Positions 11,575-22,790 of a stretch of DNA of 64,000 nucleotides are shown here, one piece after another. The stretch is from Leptobrachium leishanense (taxonomy: Eukaryota > Chordata > Amphibia > Anura > Megophryidae). The stretch spans positions 7,559,733-7,623,732 of the forward strand of contig CM019068.1 in the NCBI GenBank assembly GCA_009667805.1. Direction: 5' to 3'. The position numbers and the translations under genes were made by a program. The notes beneath the pieces are model-generated. The model had not been told where the DNA came from, made no database searches, and saw nothing but the letters and a program-made list of their open reading frames with translations. Each line of letters begins with the position of its first letter. Position 1 is the stretch's first letter.

Positions 11575-13000
11575 TAGGGTTATAGATAGTAATTAGGGTT
11601 ACTATTTGTGCTTGTTTTAGGTTAGGGATACTATCTGTGCATGTTTTAGGGTTATAGATAGTAATTAGAGTTAGGGTTACTATCTGTGCTTGTTTTATGG
11701 TTAGGGATAGTAATTAGGGTTAGGCTTACTATTTGTGCTTGTTTTAGTGTTAGGGATTCTACCTGTGCTTGTTTTAGGGTTTGGGTTAATATTTAGGATT
11801 AGGGTTACTATCTGTGCTTGTTTTAAGGGTTTGGATTAATAATTAGAGTTAGTATCCCTAACCCAAATTACTATCGCTATCTGTGCTTGTTTTAGGGTTT
11901 GGGTTAATTATTAGAGTTACTATCTGTGCTTGATATAGGGTTATAGATAGTAATTAGAGTTAGGGATACTATCTGTGCTTGTTTTATGGTTAGGGATAGT
12001 AATTAGGGCTAGGGTTACTATCTGTGCTTGTTTTAGGGTTACTATTTGTGCTTGTTTGAGGGTAGGGATAGTAATTAGGGTTAGGGTTACTATTCTTGTT
12101 TTAGAGTTTGGGATACTATCTGTGGTTGTTTTAGGTTATAGATAGTAATTAGGGTTACCATTTGTGCTTGTATTAGGGTTAGGGTTACCATTTGTGCTTG
12201 TTTTAGGATACTATCTGTGCTTGTTTTAGGGTTATAGATAGTAATTAGGGTTAGGGTTACTATCTGTGCTTGATTTAGGGTTACTATTTGTGCTTGTTTT
12301 AGGGTTAGGGATAGTGGTTAGGGTTACTATCTGTGCATTTTTTAGGGTTTGGGCTACTATCCTTGTTTTAAGGTTATGGATAGTAATTATGGTTCGGGTT
12401 GCTACCTGTGCTTGTTTTAGGGTTAGAGTTAGTAATTAGGGTTTTGGTCACTATCTGTGCTTGATTTAGGGATAGTAATTAGGGTTATGGTTACTATTTG
12501 TGCTTGTTTTATGGTTATAGATAGTAATTCGGGTTACTATTTGTGCTTGTTTTAGGGTTATAGATAGTAATTGGGGTTAAGCTTACTATTTGTGCTTGTT
12601 TTAGGGTTAGGGATACTACCTGTGCTTGTTTTAGGGTTTGGGTTAATATTTAGGATTAGGATTACTATCTGCTTTAGGGTTTGGGTTAATATTTGAGGTT
12701 AGGGATACTCTCTGTGCTTGTTCAAGGGATTGGGTTAACAATTATTGTTAGCGATAGTATCCCTAACCCAAATTAATATCTGTGCTTGTTTTAGGGTTTG
12801 GGTTATGTGCTTGTTTTAGGGTTTGGGTTAATAATTAGGGTTAGGGTTACTATTTGTGCTTGTTTAATGGTTAGGGATAGTAATTAGGGTTAGGTTTACT
12901 ATCTGTGCTTGTTTTAGGGTTAGTAACCCTAACCCTAAATACTATCCCTAACTGTGCTTGTTTTAGGGTTAAAGATAGTAATTAGGGTTAGGGTTACTAT
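11575..13000 (+). repeat. TTAGGG-derived satellite, right block
   Basis: Continuation of the block at 7683-8340, with units of TACTATCTGTGCTTGTTTTA and ATAGATAGTAATTAGGGTTA in variable order. A few inverted bits such as AGTATCCCTAACCCAAATTA (11850-11870, 12750-12770) give local foldbacks. Together with the left block it covers about 2.1 kb. Confidence 0.9.
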
Positions 13001-13204
13001 TAGGGATGAGCTGTTCGGAGTTCGATTCAAACATCGGCTGTTCGTCGAACTCCGAACATTTCCGCGTGTTCGCATTGTGTTCCCCACAATGGACCACAAT
13101 GCACATTTCCACTGGCCTGAAGCTTGTAATTGGCTACAGCCTTACACCACAGGTCAGGTGCAAGACTATGCCAATCACGGCTCAGAGTCCTGATTGGGCA
13201 AATT

Positions 13205-13260
13205 TTGCCCAATCATGGGCTCACAGAGCTAAGTCCCATAGCACACTATATAAGGCTTCA
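13205..13260 (+). promoter_or_regulatory. Probable transposase promoter of hAT element B
   Basis: An inverted CCAAT-like pair (TTTGCCCAATCATGG at about 13204-13218) lies 30-35 bp upstream of a TATA box TATATAA (13247-13253) followed by GGCTTCACAC. The same arrangement is kept in the inverted leaders of element A. Transcription start was not determined. Confidence 0.55.
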
Positions 13261-13339
13261 CACAGCCTTCAGCACATGTTTTTTGAGAGGAGATTGTTCT
13301 GTTAGTGTGTCTTCTCAGTGCCAACAATTACGGGGGGGG

Positions 13340-13640
13340 GTTTCACTTCTACAAGATATCTGGGAATTGTTGTAATCTTTGTTCTCACTGCCAGCAGCTA
13401 TTGTGGGGGTCTCATTTCTACAAAATATCTGGAAATTGTAATCTGTGTCTTGTCACTGCCACCCATCAGGGGGTCTCACTGATTTATAGGAGGTTCCTGG
13501 GAATTATAACCTGTGTCGTCACTGCCACCCATCAGGGGGTCTCACAGACTTGTAGCAAGTATCTGGCAATTGTAATCTGTGTCTTGTCACTGTTGCCAGC
13601 TATCAGGGTGTCTCACTGAGTTATACCAGAGTTCTGGAAA
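13340..13640 (+). repeat. 5' subterminal repeats of hAT element B
   Basis: Four to five diverged units containing CACCCATCAGGGGGTCTCAC and AATTGTAATCTGTGTCTTGT. These are the unexpanded, forward version of the arrays in element A. Confidence 0.8.
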
Positions 13641-13728
13641 TCTTTAATCTAGATAACACCGTTGAATCAGAGTTCTGCATATCTCCAATTTTTATAACTG
13701 AGTTGAATCAGATGTCAGAGCTGCTCAG

Positions 13729-16700
13729 GTGCAGAGCGCTGTTGTCTCAAAGCACACATCCAGGAACTCTGCTGTCAGGGAGTTCTTTAAGAAATGTGCA
13801 GCAGACCACACCGTTGCTATTTGGAATCTATTTCAGATGAGGATCAAGCGTGGGAAAGACATCCCATGCTTGGGTACCATGTGCTTGAGGAGACATATGA
13901 CCACCTGCCACGCATCCCGTTGGCACAAAACTTTGCATAGGTCCTCCTCCTCCTCCTCATCGGTCTCTACCCCCACTATATGAACTGCCAAGTCATTGCC
14001 TACAACCTCCACTGACAGGGTTGATGCTACAGTAATGGGTGTACCAGGTCCTTCCTCACAATGTGACAGCATCCCATCAGCTGAAGATTTACGCAGTCAG
14101 ATTTGTTGCCCCAGCTGCTGCAGCATAAGAAAAAATATAGTCCCAAGCACAGCGTCTAAATGCCAGTTTAGCAAAATTACTCGCATTACAGCTACTGCCT
14201 TTCCAGCTGGTGGACTCTGCTTCCTTCCGTGAATTTGCTGAATGTGCTGTACCACAGTGGCAGTTTCCAAAACGCCATTTCTTTTCACGGAAGGCCATTC
14301 CAGCACGTGGAACACAATGTTATGGAGTCATTGGGAAAGGCAGTCAGCAGCATGGTGCACATTACTTTAGACACGTAGTCCAGCAAGCATGGACAGGGCC
14401 GTTACATTTTCTTCACGGCACACTGGGTAACTCTGATTGCAGCTGGGAGGGATCCAAGACGGGGCTCTGTGCTGGAGCTTGTTCATCCACCACGCCTCCA
14501 GAAAGCTGCCTGTATGAGGTCTGTCTGCTCCACCACCTCTTCCTCCTCCTTCTCTGGCGAAGTGGCAGTTAAACCGATGCGTGACAGGGGCTACGCAATG
14601 GCTCAAGCAAAAAGATGCCATACTGTGCTTGAGCTGGTTTGTTTAGGGGACAGGAGCCACACCGGGCCAGAAATTCTGTCAGCTCTGCAGGGGCAGGTGC
14701 AGAGATGGTTGCAGCTTGAGCTGGGAATGGTTGTCTGTGATAATGGCAGCAACCTTCTCTCCAGCTCCGCCCTACACCAGGGTAAGTTGACGCATGTACC
14801 ATGCCTAGCACACATCTTAAATCTGGTCAGCGTTTCCTAACCAGGTACCCAGGGCTGGCACAGCTTCTCAGCCAGGCCAGAAAAGTCTGAAGCCAGTTCA
14901 GACGGTCATTCCCAGAAAGTGTTCGCCTGGCAGAAATTCAAAGAGAATTCCACCTTCCAACAAACCGTCTGATCTGTGACATGCCCACCAGGTGGAACTC
15001 GACATTAGCAATGCTGCAGCATCTGCACAAGCAGCAGTGGGCCATCAATGAGTACCTGTGTGAGTAAGGCACAAGGACAGGTTCAGGTCAATTTGGGTCC
15101 CCCCCCGCAGTGGCTGATCAAGGATGCATGCACTCTACTGTCACCATTTGAGGAGGCAACGAGTATGGTGAGCAGGGACAGTGCATGCATCAGTGACACA
15201 ATTCCTTTAGTGTTCCTGCTGGAGCGCACTCTGCAGGGAATTATAAATGTGGCACTAGAGGCAGAGCAGCAGGAGAAGGAGGCCTTCCCTAGCTCTCAAG
15301 GCCCCAGTCTTTATGCAGACAGCATTCCTGCGGGTCCTCAGATCAGACAGGAGGAGGAGGAGGAATATTTAAGTAGTGGGGGCATTGAAGGTGGGGATTC
15401 CTCAAAGGAGGGTTTTGTGTGCCCAGAAACCCAAGGACTAGTACGTGGCTGGGAGGAGGAAGTTCACGATGGGGTCATCCTCATTGTCCAGGAAGACTCG
15501 GGAGCTAATGCCGCCTCCAACCTACGCTGCATGGGTTCCCTTAACCTGCAAAGCCTGGTAAAGGACCCCCAGGATTCATGCTATCAAGGAGAGGGATCAT
15601 TACTGGTTGGCAAGCCTTCTTGATCCATGATGCTAGCAGAATGCTTGGTTGTGTAGGGAGAGGTATTAGCAGTAGGAAAAGGGAAGTGCTCATGCCACTG
15701 TACAGAGCACTGGTGAGACCTCACTTGGAGTACTGTGTGCAGTACTGGAGACTCTATCTCCAGAAGGATATAGACATCTTAGAGTTCAGAGAAGGGCTAC
15801 TAAAATGGTGTACGGCTTGAAGGAGGAAAGTTACCAGGAAAGGCTTAATGATCTTAACATGTACAGCTTGGAAAAAAGACGAGACAGAGGAGATATGATA
15901 GAAACAATTAAATACGTAAAGGGAATCCACAAGGTAGAGGAAGGGAGTATATTTAAAAGGAAACAAAGTAGCAAAACAAGAGGACATAGTCTTAGATTAG
16001 AGGGGCAAAGGTTTAAAAGTAACATCAGGAAGCATTATTTTACTGAGAGGGTGGTGGATACATGGAACAGCCTTCAAGTTGAAGTGGTAGAGGCCAAATC
16101 AGTAATTGGAGTTAAGCAGGCATGGGATAGGCATAAGGCTAAACAAAAGATAAATCCAGGTAAAGTATCCATGTAATTGGGCAGACTAGATGGGCCGAAA
16201 GGTTCTTATCTGCCGACATTTTTCTATGTTTCTATCATACAAGGGTATAGTTGCAGAGCTCATCCTGCCCGCACAGAGGGAGCACAGGATGAAACAACTT
16301 GAGGACGCTCTAAAGCAACACTTGTGTAACACCTTTCCAGGCACTGGTAGTAGGTTACCAAGTGATGACACAGGTGCTTCTGAGGCTGCGGATGATCAGA
16401 GGAAGAGCGGTGAAGGCCGGGGCTGCTTGACTGATGCCTTTTTAAATTTTTTTAGTCCACGATGCCCAGGGACGTCAAATGTAGGCACCCATTGCCAGTG
16501 TCTTCACCATATGGTGCAGGACTACCTAGGGGCAAGGGCAGACCTGGATACCTTTCCAGCAGATGATCCACTGGCTTACTAGGTATTGAGATTGGATCAC
16601 TGGCCAGAACTTAGCCAATATGCTATGCAGCTACTAGGTTGCCCTTCATCCAGTGTACTTTCTGAACGGATGTTCAGTGCCGCTGGAGGTTTTGTCACAG

Positions 16701-16810
16701 ACAAAAGAGTGCGTCTGTCCACTGACTCTGTAGACCGGCTGACATTTATAAAAATGAATCAGTCCTGGATCAGCAGCTATCAATCCCCTGATGCTGACGT
16801 AACTGAATAG
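13729..16810 (+). pseudogene. hAT transposase with BED-like finger, multiply disrupted
   Basis: Pieces in order: 13729-13983 has a BED-type region (NSAVREFFKKCAADHTVAIW, then CLRRHMTTCH) followed by a Ser run. In it the two Cys of the usual CxxC are replaced (AIWNLFQMRIKRG), so zinc binding is lost. 14210-14840 holds diverged body in several frames. 15048-15630 matches the body of element A, with early in-frame stops (for example GAGTAAGGC near 15062). A LINE fragment interrupts at about 15631-16236. 16240-16582 resumes at VAELILPAQREHRMKQ. 16586-16810 has the dimerisation domain SSVLSERMFSAAGG and RLSTDSVDRLTFIKMNQSW, ending TAG. A stop (TAG in TTACTAGGTATTGAG, near 16579) separates the last two. 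Clearly dead. Confidence 0.88.
15631..16236 (+). mobile_element. 5'-truncated LINE 3' end (CR1/L2/Rex-like) inside hAT B
   Basis: The empty site in element A (GCTTGATCCACGATACAAGG, about 5968-5987) shows the insert lies between GATCCATGA and ATACAAGG. It encodes the extreme C terminus of a non-LTR reverse transcriptase: ALVRPHLEYCVQYWRLYL, NMYSLEKRRDRGDMIETIKY and RKHYFTERVVDTWNSLQVEV (frames 15640-15820 and 15805-16176). It ends with AGATGGGCCGAAAGGTTCTT and the tail TTCTATGTTTCTAT. A one-base shift near 15810 joins the two frames. No clear target duplication. Confidence 0.88.
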
Positions 16811-16844
16811 ATCGGGGATCTCTTCTGCATTCCCAAAACCTCCA

Positions 16845-17050
16845 CCACTGCACTCTTCCACAATTCCACAGAGATGTTACTTACGGTGTGAAGGCACTTG
16901 CTGCCACCAAAGGCACAATATTTCGGTGCACTGACGCCTGTACCAGATTCATATCATTTTAATATTGGACTGCAGGGTCCAACCCTGCACTGTTCCACAA
17001 TACCACAGAGGAGTTACGGTGTAATGGCACTGTTGCTGACACTAAAGGCC
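16845..17050 (+). repeat. 3' subterminal repeats of hAT element B
   Basis: About one and a half units of the 140-bp repeat seen at 6585-7050 (AAGGCACTTGCTGCCACCAA, TTGGACTGCAGGGTCCAACC). Fewer copies than in element A. Confidence 0.7.
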
Positions 17051-17213
17051 CAATTTTAAAGCACCTATTGTTATTTTCATCCAAAGCCTGCATAAGTTTC
17101 TCCATGATTTAGCCAAAAAATCAGTAAACTTGTTCTGCGTGTCCTAAAACATCTCCTCTTTTCATACAGGCTGCCGCCCCAAGCAGTTGTTTATGAATAG
17201 ATTAAAGGAAAAC

Positions 17214-17981
17214 TGTCACGGAACGGACATGAGAGCTCTTTTCAGCGAGCCACAGGACTAAAGACTGAACCCTTTTTAAAGACCATTTTTCCTGTTTTCG
17301 TTTTGGTTTTGCGTGTGAGCCTATGGACCTCTTATTTTATTGCTAGATGTGGTTTTATTGGTGTAATGTAATAAAAATGTACCCTGTATGAGGTGACTGT
17401 AAAAGTATGAAAGAAACCGTTTGTATGTGTTTTTCCCCGTCACCATTTTGCTCATCCAAGCATGGTTTCACAGAACAATGGATCTCATGCCCCAAGATGG
17501 AGGATACAGCAAGCCAGCTGATTGGAGGCTTTTCCAAGACCTCATCTGCCTAATCCCTGGACAATGGGAAGGCTGAAAGGGACCTGATAGGGAACAGGAG
17601 GCTGGGAAAGGAGCCAATCAGTGCTGGTTGTGTGGTTGGGGGAGTTGGTAATCTGTTGTGTGAAGTTGTATAAATGACCCTGTTGAATCCCATAAAATTC
17701 AGTTCACTGTTTTAAAGCATACAGCCGCGTCTGGTGTCTTCATTTCAGAGCTACAATCACTATTGCAGGAAACACTCAGCGGTCTCCTGCATCACCACTC
17801 AACCCAGGAACGGGATCCCCAAGGCAACACCGCACCATCTCTCCAGACACCAGACCAACGCCATTTCATCCTCCAGGCCGCTCGATACGCCGAGTGCCAT
17901 GCCACTCAGTAGTCGGGCCAGACGCCACCAAAGGGGGGGTCAAATAGAGCAGGACCGCAGGCGGACTTCCATCCCGCCACA
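17214..17981 (+). mobile_element. Solo LTR, 768 bp, nested in hAT B
   Basis: TGTCACGGAACGGAC...CCCGCCACA, flanked on both sides by AAAAC (17209-17213 and 17982-17986). Element A (about 7205-7235) shows the uninterrupted site. A TATA box TATAAAT is at 17669-17675, and CATAAAATTC follows at about 17691. A single LTR with a 5-bp TSD is the result of recombination between the two LTRs of a former provirus-like insertion. Superfamily (Gypsy or ERV) cannot be told from the LTR alone. It is unrelated to the two other LTR pairs in this window. Confidence 0.88.
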
Positions 17982-18379
17982 AAAACCATTTACTGTCATT
18001 TGAAACGTCATTTTTTTGTTTTTAAATGTTTCTATACATCCTACAAATCCGCCACTTCACGGGCAGGTTATGGGGACCTCCTAGGCAGGATATTTGAAGG
18101 AATTTTTCGTTTTTATTCTTAACCTGTATTTCATGGAAAACTCACTGTCCCTTTTAAAAATGTTTTTTTTAAAACTTTTTGTCCTTGTTTCCTGTCCCCC
18201 AGGACACTACCCGGACCCCCATACACCTTTTATGGCAAATATCTTGCATATATGCACTCTAAAATTCGAACTTTCGAGTCCCATTGACTTGCATTGAGTT
18301 TGGTTCGTGTTCGCGTTCGAACTCGAACTTTTGAAATTGTTCGAATGCGAACCGAACACGGGTGTTCGGCTCATCCCTA

Positions 18380-19449
18380 GTTACAAACTGTGTTTGTTTT
18401 AGGGTTCAGGTTACAGAACCTGTTGCCTAAAATGCATTAGAATTTTAGGGTAACTCTTTATATGTCAGATTCACTTTGTTCCAGAGAAAGACAAATTTAG
18501 GAGTGAGTGAGGTTTAAGAATTATCCCTGTATTACACGAGTGAAAGGGAGTGCGTTCCCTTTTGTTCTATGGGATCAGGCATGGGTGCCTTTGTTTTATG
18601 AGCTGAAACATGGCTCTTTGTGATTGGATACAATAGGGAGATAAACAATGGGAAGGAGGGGGAAGGGAGGGTACAAAAGGCAGTGCGTGGGACATTTTGT
18701 GTATTGCAGCTAATTTTCTTTTAAGAGGAGCTTCAGAGACAGAGCAGCGGCTAGCTCCATTTTGCCATCACCATCATCATATGAAAACCAATGACTGGAT
18801 GAGTATTACTTGCTGTATCAATCTGTTATGCATGCTCTATTATCATAAGTCTGCTACATATATATTCCTAGTTCCAGTATTTATTGGAAGGATAGGTGTG
18901 GGTTTCCCATTGTATGGATTTGTAGGTTTTATTTAGTGGATGCTTATTTATATTTGTTTCAATTTGCAATACTGTATTCCTTGTTCATTTGGTGTAGATC
19001 TGCGTGATAGAAAATTTCTAATGGGTGTTGTTCTGGGATAACTCTGCCAGAATTCAGTGATTTGTTGTTTTGTATGTTATTAGGGGCATTGGGGTTTCCA
19101 GTAATTTTGCCTTGGGCTGTCTGTGGACTGCTGTGCCTTTTTTAGTTTAAGTGCTCAGTATAGCACATGACTGACTGTCCAATTTTGGTATAATCCATGG
19201 CTGCAGCCAAAATCATACTAAGCAACCCATCTAAACACAGTAAATCAAACACAGGGCCTCCCTATACACGCATGTGCCCTCATCATACACACATAAGGAA
19301 CTCACTATACATAGTGAAATCACACGTAGGACCTCGGTATAACACACAGTCACGCTAATGATGCAGCTATCATACACCCTGAAATCACGAAATTCCTCTC
19401 TATAACACACTGCAATCACTAATGTAGAATAAAACAAAAAATAAATAAA

Positions 19450-19480
<31 letters not shown>

Positions 19481-21235
19481 ATAAAAACTTGCTATAACAC
19501 GCCGTAATCCCACAATAGAAACACGCAGAAACCTAGCCATAGCACACGGAGATCCCACAAGGACCTAGCCATAGCACACGGAGACAACACAAAGGGAATG
19601 TAATCACACATAGGAACTTGATATAACAGACTGAATCACTGGACATTAGTCACTATAACTCTAGTGTGCCGAATGAGAAAAGCACCATACGGGCATTACT
19701 GAGTAACACCTTTAGTGGATTCTCAAGTAGCTTCATATGCTAGCCTTTTATGTGGGTTATGATTTACCGGGTTATTAAAAAAGCTGTGTGTTTTAAATAA
19801 TGTTGGAGTAACCCCAAGGGCTAAGCAATAAGTTGATGAACAAATTAATTGGTATACTGTATTTAAGTTCACTATTCTAATTGTTGCATTTTTTAAAGTG
19901 ACACAGCAGTAATGTACAATCTTTTGTTTTGAGCACTTGCTACAGTTGAGTAAATAATTATTTAGAACGGTAACTTTGTCTTTATTGAGGGAGAGGAGAG
20001 ACTTATGAGGGAGTTGCTGCTATTCCTGAAATATTTCCCACTTGTCACATCATCATAATAAAGCCTGGGAGTGGCTAAGTATTAAGTGTATTAATTCTGT
20101 TAATTTGTCGCTATGTTGATAATATACTGTGTGTGTGTGTGTGATCTATTGGGTTTAATACGCGCTAATTTATCCGGTCTAGTGATTTGCATTTTTAGCT
20201 AGAATATGCTCGTTGATATTTGCTTCACTTTGTAATACTTGATCAAACCATATTATTTGTATAGTCTGCCTATGTTTATAAGATCATACAATCAGTGACC
20301 GCATGGCTGGCAGCCATCTTAAACCTCAAAGTCACATGGTCTGCTGTCAATGTACAGTTACTGCTGCAGCACTTCCCTCAATCTGTTTAAGCTTACATTT
20401 GCGCAACTAAATTTAATCCAGATTGTTTCTGCCATATTTATGAATATATAACAATTTCTAACCAAATACACATCTAAATGTGTCTGTTATAATTTCTGAA
20501 GAGGCTTATCAACTAAACAGTGATTTTGTATGTTAGCAAGTGCTGTGTCATTAGGTTAGTTCGGTTAAATTTAACTTCGGGTCTATAGATTAATATACTA
20601 AGCAAGAATCTGTTTCATTGTGGACAGAGGTTAAAGACTTTCACATGTGCAGCTTGGTACTATTGATAAAGGATTCCAGGGCTGAGGACTCCTAAGATGG
20701 AGGACAATGCAGCCAATAATGTACAGAACATCCTTGCTCTTTCTCAACTCAAAATGGAGACTGCGTTATTTACATTTCGCAAGGGGACACCCACACAGAG
20801 GGGGAAGGTGCGGAAACAATAGAGTCACTCTCAGATGGGAACAAAAGATCAGATAACAGTGAGCTGGTGACCTTAGTTGCTGAGGGGAGGGGCTGATGGA
20901 AGCATGTGAAAACAAAAGGAATTTATTACTTACAGGGGGTGTACACTATACAAAGACTGGATCGTAATACAGAGGTTACGCTATACAGAGGGAATACAAT
21001 ACTCTACATGATACACAGAGCAAGGGAATGTAAGGAAAATACATACAAATAAACATTGGGGCGGCCGTTGCTTTGCAGAGGCAATAAGTAAGGAAGATGT
21101 TTCTGTTAGCTACCATTCATTCAGGTGGTGAATTTGGTATGGGTAGCTGGCGAGGGGACAGAGTTAGCTAAGCTTGCTCTGGAGTCAGCCTTCAGGCCAT
21201 ACTGCTGTGTCCAGGGGTTTTTCTTTTAATAGGGT
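18380..21235. other. Sequence without recognised genes
   Basis: Starts with a trace of the TTAGGG-derived satellite to about 18415. I see no convincing gene or exon. Small frames such as 18697-18936 lack support. A promoter-like stretch with GTGATTGG (18620) and TACAAAAGG (18672) could be the left end of the DIRS relic that follows, but no terminal repeat was identified. Short variant repeats GCACACGGAGAT occur near 19540-19580. Confidence 0.5.
19452..19483. repeat. (TA)n microsatellite
   Basis: About 14 TA units in TTTTTATATATATATATATA... A short (TG)n run is also present at 20130-20143. Confidence 0.95.
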
Positions 21236-21420
21236 GTAAATTCGATGGGTAATTTTACATAGATATCTGTTTACCCATTGGGGTGGGCAATATCCCATGC
21301 TCCCTTTTTAAAGGCTTTCTACTTTTTTGCATTGGTTAGTGGAGAAGAGAGCGGGGAGGAGACGTATAGTACATTATTTGGACGATTTCACGGTAACAGG
21401 TTCCAAAGGGACTGGAGAAT
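21236..21420 (+). pseudogene. DIRS reverse transcriptase, palm fragment
   Basis: A shifted-frame fragment DICLPIGVGNIPCSLFKGF (about 21265-21325) is followed by RLSTFLHWLVEKRAGRRRIV and the catalytic box YLDD at 21375-21386, then FTVTGSKGTGE and a stop. The pattern FLHW...HYLDDF is that of DIRS-like reverse transcriptases. One in-frame TAA precedes RLSTF. Confidence 0.82.
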
Positions 21421-21562
21421 GAGGTAGGATCGGGGGGGGGGGTAACAATATAAGTTTAGTTGATAGGGGAAAATTGTAGGTGGTTTAGGGGGGGAATGGC
21501 CAGACATTAAGATCAAATGGTCTAGTGTAATTTCTAATGGCAAGCAGGCAAATGGCCCAGGA

Positions 21563-21919
21563 GTGGATTCAATGGATGGGTGCAAAGTTTGGTGTTTCTG
21601 GAATTTTTTATTTTCCAATCGTCGGGGCAATACAACTGTGGGGGATAGGATTTTAAAAAATAATTTAAAAAAAATACATCCCTCCCCCCCCTTTTTTGGG
21701 TCTGATATTCAAGGTGTGGTGCAAGTGCTGAATAACATGTCTGCATCATCACCGCAGGTTGTAGCCTATGTCAGGTATTTGGTGTTGATATGTTTGAAAA
21801 GCAATATTAATTTCACGGCAAATCACATACCGGGGGTAAGGAAGGTGGTGACGGATACATTGTCCAGTTTCAGGTGGGATGTGTTCCGACATTTGGCACC
21901 AGGAGGAGGAAAAAAATAA
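21563..21919 (+). pseudogene. DIRS RNase H C-terminal fragment
   Basis: The frame carries LNNMSASSPQVVAYVRYLVL, ANHIPGVRKVVTDTLSSFRW and VFRHLAPGGG. The series N-N/G-S-SP, a helix with RxLVLxCL, HxPGVxNxxADxLSRxxW and LAP is the usual end of DIRS RNase H. Here N-to-K and A-to-T changes at the active-site helix (GVRKVVTD) suggest decay. The N-terminal part of the domain (21430-21690) is out of frame. Confidence 0.82.
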
Positions 21920-21999
21920 ATAAAAATAAAATAAATAATAATAAAAAAATAAGACCAGGGGAAGACTGCCCTCCGTTTCTTTGCCAGATGGGGAGCAGT

Positions 22000-22643
22000 T
22001 AGAGGGCATCAATGATTTGGTGAGGAGATTGTTGTTGCAGAGGACATGGGCATCGTAGAGCAAGCAGTGAAAGGATTGGATGGAGTTTTAAAGGGACAGA
22101 GAAGGTAGGGTAGAATGTTGTTAAGTCGATAAAGGACAGCTTGGAACTATTTAGTGGTATTTCATACTTTGCTCGGTTAAAGGAAGAGGAGGACTGGGCT
22201 AAACAATTCGTGGTGAGGAAGATCTTGACAGCAGAGTACAAGTAGGAGATAAAATGGAGCTGAAAACAATCTTTGTAGGGCAGCATTTGTTTTAGTTTTT
22301 CAGCTGCCCTAAGGATTGACAAAGCAATTGCTCTAGGTGCCCATGGTGGGGAAGTATGCCCAGTGGTATGTATGAGGGGATACTTGGAGGCGGCTCCTTC
22401 AAACGGTCGCATGTTCCGGGGGCACAAGAGTGGTACTAACTTGTCCAGGTATCAATTCAAAATGGTTCCGCAGCAGGCCACGGAGGGGCTTGGTTGAAAG
22501 GGGAGTTGCATTTGATCCCATTCTTTCAGGATAGGAGCTGCTAGTACTGAGGCAGATTGGGTTACCCAAAGGACCGAATTAAAAAGATGGGGAGATGGAA
22601 ATGGGAAGTGTATAGGAGATATGTGAGGTCATTAAAGAAATGA
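22000..22643 (+). pseudogene. DIRS tyrosine recombinase, C-terminal catalytic part
   Basis: A site-specific recombinase that would integrate circular cDNA. Readable blocks are EVCPVVCMRGYLEAAPSNGR, SGTNLSRYQFKMVPQQ, SHSFRIGAAST (HxxR, His codon at 22519-22521, Arg at 22528-22530) and GYPKDRIKKMGRWKWEVYRR, followed by YVRSLKK and a stop at 22641-22643. The Tyr in the last block is at the position of the nucleophile. In-frame stops near 22494 and 22514 and a one-base shift near 22555 break the gene. The N-terminal half (22000-22340) is only faintly recognisable. Confidence 0.85.
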
Positions 22644-22790
22644 AGGGAAAACTTATGGGGAACAATTGTTATGTTTTAATAATAATAATTTGTTTCCTTT
22701 TTTCTTTTGGTATCTTTTGAGTTCGGGTACACTGTGTGTGTGCATTACAGTTAATAGTTTACATTTTGGTTATTTGCAGGACACGCAACG

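Larger units (their letters stand above)
13001..18379 (+). mobile_element. hAT element B, full-length but decayed, with nested insertions
   Basis: Starts TAGGGATGAGCTGTTCGGAG and ends GTGTTCGGCTCATCCCTA, so the terminal repeat is TAGGGATGAGC. The flanking octamers GTTACTAT (12993-13000) and GTTACAAA (18380-18387) agree at 6 of 8 positions, fitting a diverged 8-bp hAT target duplication inside the TTAGGG satellite. Order: promoter region, short subterminal repeats (13340-13640), BED-like finger, transposase body, a LINE 3' end inserted at about 15631-16236, C-terminal domain, 3' subterminal repeats, and a solo LTR at 17214-17981. Without the insertions it is about 4.0 kb. Confidence 0.88.
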
